Assembly: GCA_964367715.1 (NCBI GenBank)
Contig: CAYIYO010000031.1
Coordinates: 1 to 22,779, forward strand
Source of the DNA: CAYIYO01 sp964367715
Lineage (GTDB): Bacteria > Chlamydiota > Chlamydiia > Chlamydiales > Criblamydiaceae
Length of the DNA stretch: 22,779 nt
Direction of reading: 5' to 3'
Shown here: in pieces, positions 8,166 to 15,796 of the stretch
How the letters are laid out: every line of letters begins with the position of its first letter
Position numbering within the stretch: position 1 is the first letter of the stretch
Made by a program: the position numbers and the translations under genes
The notes under the pieces: generated by a model
What the model was told of the DNA's origin: nothing
Databases searched by the model: none
What the model saw: the letters and a program-made list of their open reading frames with translations, nothing else

Positions 8166-8597
8166 TTACTTTGCGCACGCGTATCGGCCTAAAATATAAA
8201 AATAGGCCGTCAATGTCCATAAGATGACGGAATAAATCAGCTCTTTCAAGGGAAAAGTTTTGATAAGAGAAGAAAGTTGAGGATTTTTTGAATCGAACCA
8301 GACTTTCCACTGGTCCGCATTTTTTATTTTTGCTGCCCGCTCTCCTGCCCACGCATTACGTAATACCGGTCCGATCGTTTGCATCGTTCCTTGGTAGGCA
8401 ACATCGTTCACTTGGTATTCGTAGGAGACTTCTAGGTAGACTGTGTCTTCGTCTTTCACTTGTGGCATCCACTTCACACCAAACGCTGTCGTTTGTTGAT
8501 CCAGTGCATAATAACTCCATAGTTGAATCGCGCTCTTTCCACTAAAATAAAGCGCACAGCAAAAGAGTAGCCCCAACAATATATTTTTTGCCCACAC
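8166..8597 (-). CDS. DUF3592-like two-pass membrane protein
   Basis: 143 aa. It has an N-terminal hydrophobic segment (about 5-25), a soluble middle with the beta-strand pattern of DUF3592 proteins (YLEVSYEYQVNDVAYQGTM, then a segment ending QWKVWFDSKNPQLSSL), and a C-terminal hydrophobic segment (about 119-137). The middle is probably extracytoplasmic. Start is GTG at 8597: GGAG (8607-8610) is well placed, within the 3' end of the upstream gene, whose TAA lies only 2 bases away, implying translational coupling. The family has no firmly known function. Confidence 0.65.
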   Translation of the reverse strand: MWAKNILLGLLFCCALYFSGKSAIQLWSYYALDQQTTAFGVKWMPQVKDEDTVYLEVSYEYQVNDVAYQGTMQTIGPVLRNAWAGERAAKIKNADQWKVWFDSKNPQLSSLIKTFPLKELIYSVILWTLTAYFYILGRYACAK

Positions 8598-8599
8598 GA

Positions 8600-9448
8600 T
8601 TATTGACTCCTTACTAAGCGAAAGAACTCCTCCGGTATCTTGGACTCAAAACAGACACTTTTTTCAGTGATAGGATGAACGAACGCTAAATGGCACGCAT
8701 GCAAACATAGGCGCTCAATATAGTCCGTTTTCGCTCCATACTTTTTGTCACCAGCAACAGGATGTCCCGCATTGCGACAGTGAACACGAATTTGGTTTTT
8801 TTTGCCAGTTTCTAATGTGACTTCGAGCTGACAAAATTGTCTTCTCTTTCGCATCACTTTATAATGTGTGATCGCCAACTCGCCCCCGACGCAGGGATTA
8901 GGGGAGGAGTGAACAAAATAACGTCCATCTTCCCACAAATAGGACCGCCATGTCCCTTCTTCCGTTTTAGGATACCCTTCAACAATTGCGCAGTAGCGTC
9001 GAGTCAAATCATGTTTTTCAAATAAAGATTTTAATTTTTCAGTCGCATCTTCAGTAAAGGCAAACAACATCACTCCAGAAGTGTCTTGGTCGAGGCGATG
9101 GATCACATACACGTTTTTGTGCTTGTAATACCGTTTTAGCATGGCAAATGCGGTCTCTTCCTTCTGAAAATTGGTCGACACACTCAGCAGTCCTGCAGGC
9201 TTGTCAATGACGACAAAATGCTCATCTTCGTAAAGAACCGGGATCACACGTTCAATGTATTTCTTTTTAGGCAAGAGCTCGATCGTACTCCCTTTTGCCA
9301 GTACCCGCGTCGCTCCGGTGATGACGCGTCCCTCTAAGGCGATGCGTTCGTCTCGTATCCACTCTCGAATTGCCGTCTTGGAGCTTTCTGGATAAAACAA
9401 TTGGAGCGCTTCCAACAGCGTCATGGGCTTTAAAGTAAGATGTTTCAT
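8600..9448 (-). CDS. RluA-family 23S rRNA/tRNA pseudouridine synthase
   Basis: 282 aa from the chosen start. It converts uridine to pseudouridine in structured RNA. An N-terminal S4-type RNA-binding segment (about 10-60, TLLEALQLFYPESSKTAIREWI) precedes the catalytic domain. That domain has FVVIDKPAGLLSVS, the signature HRLDQDTSG (about 117-125, catalytic Asp in RLD), a GKKNQIRVHCRNAGHPVAGDKKYG segment and a C-terminal LHACHLAFVHP. A longer frame begins with TTG at 9487, but ATG at 9448 has AGGA just upstream, and TATAAT (9476-9481) falls inside the extra segment, so the shorter form is preferred. It is the first gene of the operon with the DUF3592-like and epimerase-like genes. Subfamily (RluA, RluC or RluD) is not determined. 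Confidence 0.88.
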   Translation of the reverse strand: MKHLTLKPMTLLEALQLFYPESSKTAIREWIRDERIALEGRVITGATRVLAKGSTIELLPKKKYIERVIPVLYEDEHFVVIDKPAGLLSVSTNFQKEETAFAMLKRYYKHKNVYVIHRLDQDTSGVMLFAFTEDATEKLKSLFEKHDLTRRYCAIVEGYPKTEEGTWRSYLWEDGRYFVHSSPNPCVGGELAITHYKVMRKRRQFCQLEVTLETGKKNQIRVHCRNAGHPVAGDKKYGAKTDYIERLCLHACHLAFVHPITEKSVCFESKIPEEFFRLVRSQ

Positions 9449-9475
9449 ATAGTCCTGTACCACTTGTGGTTCGAA

Positions 9476-9481
9476 ATTATA
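9476..9481 (-). promoter_or_regulatory. Possible -10 box of the pseudouridine synthase operon
   Basis: TATAAT on the minus strand lies 27 bases upstream of the preferred ATG (9448). No good -35 is seen at 16-18 bases. It supports the shorter start. Confidence 0.35.
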
Positions 9482-9603
9482 ACCCAAGTTAAGTGTTTTA
9501 AATGATAATTTTAAAAAGTTGTTTTAAGATTATAATTTTTTTAGTTTAAAAAGTCAAATTCCTTATCGTGAATGAAATAGATACAAGAAGTGTGAGTAGT
9601 GGA

Positions 9604-9632
9604 TTGACGAATTATTCTTAAGTCCTTATAAT
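9604..9632 (+). promoter_or_regulatory. rpsT promoter
   Basis: TTGACG (9604-9609) and TATAAT (9627-9632) are separated by 17 bases, 11 of 12 matches to the major sigma consensus. The start of transcription would be near 9639, giving a leader of about 38 bases with AAGAGGA (9667-9673) in front of the rpsT ATG. The remaining AT-rich part of 9488-9603 shows nothing else definite. Confidence 0.8.
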
Positions 9633-9676
9633 TTCGTTTCGATCTATCTAGATTATATCAATATTTAAGAGGAATT

Positions 9677-9970
9677 ATGGCTAAAGAAGAAAAGAAAAAA
9701 GCAAAAACAAGACGTCCTACCGCACTAAAGCGCGATGAGCAAAGCCAAAAGCGCCGCCTCATCAACAAAAGCGTCATGTCAGAAACACGCACTGGAATTC
9801 GCACTTTTAACGAGACAGTTGAAAAAGGTGATGCAAATCTGGTAAAAGAAAAATTGAACGCAGCCTACAGCCTTCTAGACAAAGCAGCAAAACGTGGAGT
9901 CATGAAGAGCAACACAGCTAGCAGAACAAAATCACGCCTCGCAGCAAAAGCCGCCGCACTTGTTGCATAA
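9677..9970 (+). CDS. rpsT: 30S ribosomal protein S20
   Basis: 97 aa, basic. It binds 16S rRNA early in 30S assembly. S20 hallmarks are the Lys/Arg-rich start (KEEKKKAKTRRPTALKRDEQ), RRLINKSVMSETRTGIRTFNE, and the C-terminal AAYSLLDKAAKRGVMKSNTASRTKSRLA. Slightly longer than the E. coli protein (87 aa). It has a strong promoter, a strong ribosome site (AAGAGGA, 3 bases before the ATG) and a hairpin right after the stop, as expected for a highly expressed single gene. In C. trachomatis it lies two genes from rpoD (from memory). Confidence 0.97.
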   Translation: MAKEEKKKAKTRRPTALKRDEQSQKRRLINKSVMSETRTGIRTFNETVEKGDANLVKEKLNAAYSLLDKAAKRGVMKSNTASRTKSRLAAKAAALVA

Positions 9971-9977
9971 TCGCTAA

Positions 9978-10008
9978 GAAGACTCCCTAAATAAAGGGAG
10001 TCTCTTTA
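9978..10008 (+). terminator. Hairpin terminator after rpsT
   Basis: AGAGACTCCCT (9978-9988) pairs with AGGGAGTCTCT (9995-10005) across a 6-base loop, an 11-bp stem, ending in a short T-rich stretch. The next gene starts 19 bases later, so the weak T-tail may allow some read-through. Confidence 0.7.
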
Positions 10009-10026
10009 AAAAAACGGTAAAAAAGC

Positions 10027-11673
10027 ATGCCACGCTACATTTATGCGTTTTTCTTTTCTATCTCCCTTCTTACCGTCTTCCCCTCGTTCGCTGAAAAAGC
10101 CAAACATATTCCCGATCGCACTGTTTTTGTCCCCATGCGCGACGGTACAGAGCTCCCGGTCGACCTCTACTTCCCTAATCACACCGAAGGAAAGTATCCT
10201 TGCATCCTTCTGCGCAATCCCGCCGGACGCCACGCATACCCTTGGCGCCAGTATGGAGAACTCTCAAGTCAAGGATATGTCGTCGCCATTCAAGACACTC
10301 GCAGCGCCCTCGATAAAGAAGGAAAAAGCATTCCTTATTGGGCAGACGGATGGGGGCGTGAACAAGATGGTTACGATACAGTAGAGTGGTTAGCAAAAAG
10401 TCCCTTTACTGATGGAAATATTGGAACGATTGGCTTCTCTGCTCTAGGAATTGTCCAGCAGATGATGGCTCCTGCAGCCCCCCCCTCTTTAAAATGTCAA
10501 TATATCGGATTCGCTGCAGGAAGCATTTTTCACCACGCCGCCTTTAGCGGAGGACAACTCCTCAAGCATCAAGTGGAAGGATGGCTCGGCTACTATGCGA
10601 AAGATCCGAGCATTTACGAATACATGCGGGGACAACCCACCTATAACGACTTTTGGAAATGCTTCGATACTCTTGAGGTGGCTCATCGGATCCGTGTTCC
10701 CGCTATTCAATATGGCGGATGGTACGATGTCTTTTTACAAGGAACAATCGATGCCTTTGGTGCACGCCAAGAGTATGGTGGAGAAGGTGCCAAAGGACGA
10801 CAAAAGCTTGTGATCGGTCCTTGGGTCCACGAATGGCCACGCACCCAAAAGTTAGGACAGTTTGAAGTGCCAAAAAATGCACAACAGATGCCCGCTGAAT
10901 ATACTCCAGGACCCTGGTTTGCCCACTACCTTAAAGGCACAGAAAATAAGGTAGAAGATCTTCCTGCGGTTACATATTATGTCATGGGACCATTTGATGG
11001 CTCTCCTTCAAGTGGAAATGTCTGGCGTCATGCAAATAAATGGCCAATTCCTGCCGTATTGACCAGCTTTTACCTTCAGTCCAATCATCTATTAAATAAA
11101 GAAAAGCCCCAAAAAGAAGTCGAAAGCCTCTCTTATGTGAGTGACCCCACAAATCCTGTCCCAACGAAAGGCGGTCGCAATCTATTTTTAGAGGCGGGTC
11201 CAATGGACCAGCGCGAAATTGAAAGCCGCGACGATGTCGTTGTCTTTACAAGTGATCTCTTATCTGAAGATACGGAAATCACAGGCGATGTCTTTGCGAA
11301 AATCTATTTTTCTTCTGATCAGCCTGATACAGACGTCGGCATTCGTCTGTGCGATGTATATCCCGACGGTCGCAGCATTTTAATCCTCGATAGCATGCAC
11401 CGCACAGGATTGGCTCTCTGTATGGATAATGCAGCCCAAAGAGATTTGAAAGTCCCTTTCGAAGTCGAATTTGATGTAGGAACAACCAGCATTGTCATCG
11501 CTAAAGGACACCGCATCCGCATCAGCGTCAGCAGCACAAATTATCCACGCTATGAAGTCAATCACCATTCCGGTATCCCTGGAAAGCCAAACCAAAAGCC
11601 GATCAGCGCCCAAAATAAAATTTATTTTGGAGCAGATACCCCATCGTGCATCATCTTGCCTATCGTTGAGTAG
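10027..11673 (+). CDS. Exported CocE/NonD-type alpha/beta hydrolase (peptidase S15 family)
   Basis: 548 aa. An N-terminal signal peptide (hydrophobic 4-20, likely cleavage after SFA at 22) suggests export. The alpha/beta hydrolase domain has a Ser nucleophile in IGFSALG (S138), Asp in GGWYDVF (D234) and His in IGPWVHEW (H268). This is the order and context of CocE and X-Pro dipeptidyl-peptidases. The oxyanion-type segment RNPAGRHAYPW and DTRS (90-93) also fit. A C-terminal jelly-roll domain (about 345-548, ending in RIRISVSSTNYPRYEVN) is standard. The nucleophile motif has Ala where CocE has Tyr (GxSYxG). Members cleave esters, beta-lactam acyl groups or proline peptides; the substrate here is unknown. 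Start is ATG at 10027, with no obvious ribosome site. It contains a C8 run at 10488-10495. Confidence 0.82.
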   Translation: MPRYIYAFFFSISLLTVFPSFAEKAKHIPDRTVFVPMRDGTELPVDLYFPNHTEGKYPCILLRNPAGRHAYPWRQYGELSSQGYVVAIQDTRSALDKEGKSIPYWADGWGREQDGYDTVEWLAKSPFTDGNIGTIGFSALGIVQQMMAPAAPPSLKCQYIGFAAGSIFHHAAFSGGQLLKHQVEGWLGYYAKDPSIYEYMRGQPTYNDFWKCFDTLEVAHRIRVPAIQYGGWYDVFLQGTIDAFGARQEYGGEGAKGRQKLVIGPWVHEWPRTQKLGQFEVPKNAQQMPAEYTPGPWFAHYLKGTENKVEDLPAVTYYVMGPFDGSPSSGNVWRHANKWPIPAVLTSFYLQSNHLLNKEKPQKEVESLSYVSDPTNPVPTKGGRNLFLEAGPMDQREIESRDDVVVFTSDLLSEDTEITGDVFAKIYFSSDQPDTDVGIRLCDVYPDGRSILILDSMHRTGLALCMDNAAQRDLKVPFEVEFDVGTTSIVIAKGHRIRISVSSTNYPRYEVNHHSGIPGKPNQKPISAQNKIYFGADTPSCIILPIVE

Positions 11674-11698
11674 TGAGAGAAGTAATACATTTTTTACG

Positions 11699-11720
11699 AC
11701 AGAACCCACAGACAACAGAG
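11699..11720. repeat. Single arm related to the CACAGAG repeat
   Basis: ACAGAACCCACAGACAACAG followed by AG resembles the arm next to rpoD, which reads ACAGAGCCCACAGAGAACAC on the opposite strand. It abuts the palindrome at 11717-11776 and lies just after the hydrolase gene. Confidence 0.45.
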
Positions 11721-11776
11721 AGTTAGGTTATACACAAGCCAATTTTTGAATTCACTTTTGTATAACCTAACTCTCT
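11717..11776. repeat. Palindromic repeat, likely two-way terminator between convergent genes
   Basis: 11717-11738 pairs with 11755-11776: 22-nt arms with one mismatch, loop of 16 bases (CCAATTTTTGAATTCA). The inner part (TATACACAAG, TTTTTGAATTCAC) is shared with the palindrome at 19347-19394. The stem lies between convergent genes and includes the stop codon of the acetyltransferase. It could end transcription from either side, though no long T-run follows. Confidence 0.75.
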
Positions 11777-12318
11777 TTTGTAATTGCGTAAAGATGGGCA
11801 TCAAAGTACTTCCCTTGATGAAAGAGGGCATCTTTCAGAGTTCCTTCTAACTTGAAATTTAGTCGGAGTGGAATTTGCTGGCTTTTCACATTATGAACGG
11901 CGCAAAGGGCTTCGATTCGATGCAAAGACAAATGTTTAAAAGAAAATTCAATTAATTTATTTAAACTTTTGGTGATAATCCCTCTTCCCTGATGCTCCTT
12001 GTCAATCCAATACCCTATCCGTGCAGAGTGGTGAATCTTGTCGATATTCTGTAAACTTAGGCATCCGACAGGATAACCTTTAAACCAAATGGCAAGAGAA
12101 ATCTCTTCCATCGCCACGGACTTCATTAGTTCGATACGAATAAAAAACTCGGCATCATCAACCGTCGTAATTTCGTCGACCCATCCAAAAAAGTGGCGCA
12201 AATACGCTCTATTTTTATTAGTGAGGGCAAAAAAGATTTCGGACTCTTCAATCAGGGGAAGCTTCAGTGTGATATTTTCATCAACAGAGAGTGAAAAGTC
12301 AGAAGTTATTTGTGTCAT
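11767..12318 (-). CDS. RimL/YdaF-type GNAT N-acetyltransferase
   Basis: 183 aa from the chosen start. It transfers acetyl from acetyl-CoA to an amine, in this subfamily often a protein N-terminus or ribosomal protein. Family features: NKNRAYLRHFFGWVD near residues 33-47, the acetyl-CoA loop in YWIDKEHQGRGI, and the late NVKSQQIPLRLNFKLEG corresponding to the usual NxxSxxxxxxxGF-EG (Gly replaced by Asn). A longer frame starts at 12426, but the first 36 residues lie inside the methyltransferase gene. ATG at 12318 gives a normal N-terminus and a 20-base overlap with the upstream gene. No ribosome site is clear, so translation is probably coupled. The TAG stop lies in the palindrome's arm (11767-11769). 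Confidence 0.82.
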   Translation of the reverse strand: MTQITSDFSLSVDENITLKLPLIEESEIFFALTNKNRAYLRHFFGWVDEITTVDDAEFFIRIELMKSVAMEEISLAIWFKGYPVGCLSLQNIDKIHHSARIGYWIDKEHQGRGIITKSLNKLIEFSFKHLSLHRIEALCAVHNVKSQQIPLRLNFKLEGTLKDALFHQGKYFDAHLYAITKES

Positions 12319-13960
12319 AAGTGCTTTTATCTGGTTTGGTCCAAAATTGGTACATGCCGATGAATGTCGTCGGATGTTTTTTTTCAAATTGATCCCAATG
12401 GGAAAGTGTTCCTTCTGGAGGATCATTTGGATTTTCTTGATGGTATTCTTTTAGCAACTCTTGCTGAGGAAGGTCAAATCCTAAAAAAGTCAATTCAAGC
12501 TGCTGCAAACAGTCTATAATTTGTGGAATAGTAAAGCGATGTTCTTGTGCATGAAAAATTAGATCGCGGCAAGTGCTTGTCGTATAGAAATCAATTGAGA
12601 GTGTGACATCCTTTAATGAATCATTTTCGGGAAGGTTCAGGAGTTCTTGTCGGCAAAGGCGAATGCCTTTTATTGTAGGCAAGTAGCCTTTTTGTTCGAT
12701 ATACGTTCGTGCTGCGCAGACATCTTGTCGTCCAATCTCACTGTAAAGCCCAAGATTCATCCATCCCCCTTCTTTAAGGTGACGCCTCAAGACTTTCCAG
12801 CCTGTCATCGGATCCTCCAAATGATGCAGCACGCCCACTGCTTCGATGATGTCAAACTGCTTTACATGAGAAGGAAGATTCAGAAGGTCTGCTTGCATGA
12901 AGGTGATTTGATTCAATCCCCTCTCTTCAGCTTTACGTTTTGCATAGGCAAGACTGGCCGCGCTCAAATCAATTGCCAGAATTTCGGCATCTTTATAAGT
13001 CAGGGCTGCTTGGATCGCTTGACGTCCAGTACCGCATCCGGCAATTAAAATTTGGGGGGCATCGAGTTGAGGAATAATCACTTCATTAGGGAAACGCTCT
13101 TGTAAAACTTGTGTGGTGTCTTGGGGGATGCGCTGGGAAATATAGTTCCAACGTGGGTAGGGATTTTCCTCATACTGTTCTTGGACTTTTTTAGAGATGG
13201 AATTGTGAATGGGTGTGAGAATGGGAATTGTTGTAATGAGGGAGCGTTCCTCTTGGGGTTCGATTAATTGAGTTTGAATGAGAGAGGAAAGGCGCGGATC
13301 TGTATGCGTAAGGAGGGAGGTGCTGAACGAGTAGTGGTAAAGGGGGCGATAGGAGGCAAGCAGAGCGATTAAAGGCGATGCAGTCGGAGTGAGGGGGAAA
13401 TGTAGTTGCTGGGAGCGCGCTGCAATGAGGTCGGCTTCTTCCTCTGTTTCGCTAAACACATATTCGTTAAGGAAACATTGCGCGGCGAGAGCCAGAAGGA
13501 AAGGGAGAAAAGGAGAGAGATCTTCCGTTTGTTTTAACAAAGCTTCCCTAAGAGCGGTCATTAAGCGTTCGTACTGTGGATCCGGAACGATCGTATGGGT
13601 GAGCAAGGCGAGAAGAAGAGTATTTTCATTGAAATTTGAATCAAGAAGAAGGGGGAGAAGCGGTTCTTTTTTTTCAAATGCTTCGACTAATGTTAGATAA
13701 TCAGGATGTAAAGCCAGCAAACTGAAGCCGGGGACGGCTAGGTCTTGGAAGTTGACTTCGGGCATCGTAAAGCAGTGAAGAAGGGCGTGAAGAAGAAAAG
13801 GATTCACTTCATTAAAAGAAAGAAAACGAATGGAGTGCGCAAAAGCGGAGCAATATTCGCTGTTGTGAGGAAAACTCATGACAGCCTTAAAGTAAGCGTC
13901 TACTGCTTCTAATTGCCGTCCTTCGTTCTCAAATTCTTTAGCTCTAATGAATTCACTCAT
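12299..13960 (-). CDS. Helical-repeat protein with class I SAM-dependent methyltransferase domain
   Basis: 553 aa. The N-terminal half (about 1-240) is Leu-rich and helical, starting with a TPR-like unit (EFENEGRQLEAVDAYFKAVMSFP). The C-terminal half begins with QYEENPYPRW (262-271), typical of a TPR-plus-methyltransferase family. It contains SAM motif I ILIAGCGTGR (304-313), the ribose-binding acid in AIDLSAASL (D331), ADLLNLP and FDIIEAVGVLHHLEDP (motif IV region). It resembles methyltransferases found with glycan or secondary-metabolite genes; the acceptor is unknown. Start is ATG at 13960; the gene is divergent from the nucleotidyltransferase (49-base gap) and overlaps the acetyltransferase by 20 bases. 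A C6 run lies near 13054-13059. Confidence 0.82.
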   Translation of the reverse strand: MSEFIRAKEFENEGRQLEAVDAYFKAVMSFPHNSEYCSAFAHSIRFLSFNEVNPFLLHALLHCFTMPEVNFQDLAVPGFSLLALHPDYLTLVEAFEKKEPLLPLLLDSNFNENTLLLALLTHTIVPDPQYERLMTALREALLKQTEDLSPFLPFLLALAAQCFLNEYVFSETEEEADLIAARSQQLHFPLTPTASPLIALLASYRPLYHYSFSTSLLTHTDPRLSSLIQTQLIEPQEERSLITTIPILTPIHNSISKKVQEQYEENPYPRWNYISQRIPQDTTQVLQERFPNEVIIPQLDAPQILIAGCGTGRQAIQAALTYKDAEILAIDLSAASLAYAKRKAEERGLNQITFMQADLLNLPSHVKQFDIIEAVGVLHHLEDPMTGWKVLRRHLKEGGWMNLGLYSEIGRQDVCAARTYIEQKGYLPTIKGIRLCRQELLNLPENDSLKDVTLSIDFYTTSTCRDLIFHAQEHRFTIPQIIDCLQQLELTFLGFDLPQQELLKEYHQENPNDPPEGTLSHWDQFEKKHPTTFIGMYQFWTKPDKSTYDTNNF

Positions 13961-13994
13961 AGCAGAAATCTAAGAGATTCAGTATAAAAAGTTC

Positions 13995-14001
13995 AAGGGA
14001 G
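13995..14001 (+). promoter_or_regulatory. Ribosome binding site of the nucleotidyltransferase
   Basis: AAGGGAG lies 8 bases before the ATG at 14010 and fixes that start. TATAAA at 13983-13988 is a possible -10 box, but it would leave only a short leader. Confidence 0.65.
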
Positions 14002-14009
14002 AATTCGTT

Positions 14010-14702
14010 ATGAAAATTATAATTTTAGCAGCAGGAAGAGGCAGTCGTTTAGGGGCGTATGAAGTTCCTAAAGCATTGACACAGCTAGCAAATAAAAAAT
14101 CTATTTTAGAGATGCAGCTCGAGCATATTGCCGCCTTCACTTCTTTGAGACAGGTTGTCGTTGTTGTCGGTTATAAAGAAGAAAAAATTATGAATCGATT
14201 CCCCGATTTAGAATATGTCGAAAACGAAGACTACGAGACGACAAACACCGCCAAAAGTTTATTGTTAGCATTAGAATATGTGACGCATGAGCCAGTAATT
14301 TGGATGAATGGCGATGTCGTCTTTCATAAAAACGTATTTGAATCCGTTTATAAAAGCGGTAAAACGGGCATGATCGTCAACGTAGGACGCGTAGGAGAAG
14401 AAGAGGTGAAGTACCGCACTGATGGAAAGGGACGTATTTTAGAAGTGTCGAAGCAGGTGTTAAATCCGGAAGGAGAGGCCTTGGGGTTGAATATTTTCCA
14501 CGAACAAGATGTCGACATGCTACGTGCGGAATTACAAAAATGTGCGACAAATGATTATTTTGAAAAAGCTGTCGAGATGTGCATTGAAGAAGGCACAAAA
14601 GTTTATACGATCCCTATCAATATTGACCACTGCATGGAGGTTGATTTTCCCGATGACCTTGTCCTTGCAAATAAAATGATGCAGCGTTGGAAAGGCATTT
14701 AA
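14010..14702 (+). CDS. Sugar- or choline-phosphate nucleotidyltransferase
   Basis: 230 aa, a single Rossmann-like nucleotidyltransferase domain. It should join an NTP to a phosphorylated sugar or polyol, releasing pyrophosphate. The nucleotide loop is LAAGRGSRLG (6-15), the PKAL Lys is at 21, and the metal Asp is in MNGDVVF (D102). A second acid is in MEVDFPDDL near the C-terminus. The short form without a C-terminal beta-helix and the ENEDYETTNTAKSLLLALE segment recall LicC-like (phosphocholine) and related small cytidylyltransferases; the specificity is a guess. It ends convergently with the TagF-like gene, overlapping by 4 bases (14699-14702). A CDP-linked product would make a plausible donor for that enzyme, but the two are not co-transcribed. 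Confidence 0.85.
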   Translation: MKIIILAAGRGSRLGAYEVPKALTQLANKKSILEMQLEHIAAFTSLRQVVVVVGYKEEKIMNRFPDLEYVENEDYETTNTAKSLLLALEYVTHEPVIWMNGDVVFHKNVFESVYKSGKTGMIVNVGRVGEEEVKYRTDGKGRILEVSKQVLNPEGEALGLNIFHEQDVDMLRAELQKCATNDYFEKAVEMCIEEGTKVYTIPINIDHCMEVDFPDDLVLANKMMQRWKGI

Positions 14703-15796
14703 ATCGAAGTGTTGTAGGCGGCGATAATCTCTTGTTTAATGGCATTAAACGAGCGCTCTTCACCAAAGGTGTAATCGTAGATTTTCTTGCGAATGGATGA
14801 AAACGTATCCTCACCACTTTCTAGATAAGTTGTAATAATCGAATAGAGGTTTGGATAGTTTGCAGGACGAATATCGACTCCGCAACGATACAAAAATAGT
14901 CCTCTCGTCGTATCTGGATCACGGTCTCTTTTATTTAAAAAGAACAGCGGTCGATTAAACGCTAAAAAGTCATATCCAATCGATGACATGTCCCCTAAAT
15001 AAAGAGCGCTCCGCGCAAGCAAAGGAAAAACCAGTGGACAGTCGGTGAGGAAAACAATATTTTCCCTTTTTTGGTATTTGCCAATAATCTGATAAAATTT
15101 GCTTGTATCGTCAAGTTCGAGCTGTGGATGGAGCTTAACAATCAAATTATAGTCGTCAGGAAGGTTATCCAATATGTGCGTGTACAACTCAAAAAAAGTA
15201 GAAGACTCTTCTAGATCCATCCATGTCGGTGCATAGAGGATAGTTTTTTTGCTAGGATCTAATCGATTAAAAACAATTTCATCTGCTAAGTGATCAAAAT
15301 GCTCTTTATGCATCTTATAATAGGTATAGCGGTAGTTGCCTGTCAGGACAAATTGGTTAAGATCGTCAAAAACGCCTTCATCTTTGAATTGATCTAACAT
15401 ATTTTGGCCGTACACCAACGCAATGTCTTCTTTCGCCGTCTTCCTTAAATAAAATCCTTTATCAGAGAATCCGTGGGGACAGTGCACATTCCGCATCACC
15501 TTACCATAACGCTTCTCTAGTGGAGCAAACTTCTCTCGAAATGTGTCGCGATCCCACAGATCCGACATAAAAAGAACGTCGAAGTGGGAGATCAGATACT
15601 CTGGATTAAAATCCTGGTAGTCGATCAGTTGAATGTCTACCGAGGGATAATATTTTTTGCATGCGTCAAAATCTTTTTCTTCAACGACCATCAAAGGAAT
15701 ACCCATTATCACGCTGATAGGAGCAAGATGATCGTTGTAGTGTATGTGTGACGCATAATTGATCGCGACGCCTTTTTTTTGGGGGGAGGTGGTCAT
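14699..15796 (-). CDS. TagB/TagF-like CDP-glycerol glycerophosphotransferase family protein
   Basis: 365 aa. The family transfers glycerol- or ribitol-phosphate from a CDP donor onto a lipid-linked or surface glycan, at the inner membrane face. Visible: VHCPHGFSDKG (H108 matching the first catalytic His), TILYAPTWMDLEESS (185-199), LIVKLHPQLE (H223, second His) and YLGDMSSIGYDFLAFNRPLF (266-285, donor-binding). No membrane segment. Only the catalytic domain is present, so it is near TagB in size. Start ATG at 15796 overlaps the mcsB-like TGA (ATGA), showing translational coupling in an mcsA-mcsB-tagF order. Codons 4-9 hold C6 then A8 (reading strand), a possible slippage site. Teichoic acid is not expected in Chlamydiae, so the acceptor is probably another glycan. 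Confidence 0.82.
   Translation of the reverse strand: MTTSPQKKGVAINYASHIHYNDHLAPISVIMGIPLMVVEEKDFDACKKYYPSVDIQLIDYQDFNPEYLISHFDVLFMSDLWDRDTFREKFAPLEKRYGKVMRNVHCPHGFSDKGFYLRKTAKEDIALVYGQNMLDQFKDEGVFDDLNQFVLTGNYRYTYYKMHKEHFDHLADEIVFNRLDPSKKTILYAPTWMDLEESSTFFELYTHILDNLPDDYNLIVKLHPQLELDDTSKFYQIIGKYQKRENIVFLTDCPLVFPLLARSALYLGDMSSIGYDFLAFNRPLFFLNKRDRDPDTTRGLFLYRCGVDIRPANYPNLYSIITTYLESGEDTFSSIRKKIYDYTFGEERSFNAIKQEIIAAYNTSI
15773..15786 (-). repeat. Adjacent C6 and A8 homopolymer runs at the TagF-like start
   Basis: On the plus strand T8 (15773-15780) is directly followed by G6 (15781-15786). On the coding strand this is CCCCCC then AAAAAAAA, encoding about residues 4-8 (SPQKK) of the TagF-like protein. 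A one-base change would shift the frame at the very start. Confidence 0.9.

Noticed and set aside
9449..9487. TTG-started extension of the pseudouridine synthase
   Set aside because: A TATAAT lies inside it and the ATG at 9448 has an AGGA site; the S4 domain begins after that ATG.
12319..12426. N-terminal extension of the acetyltransferase
   Set aside because: These 36 codons lie inside the methyltransferase gene; the family N-terminus begins at the ATG at 12318.
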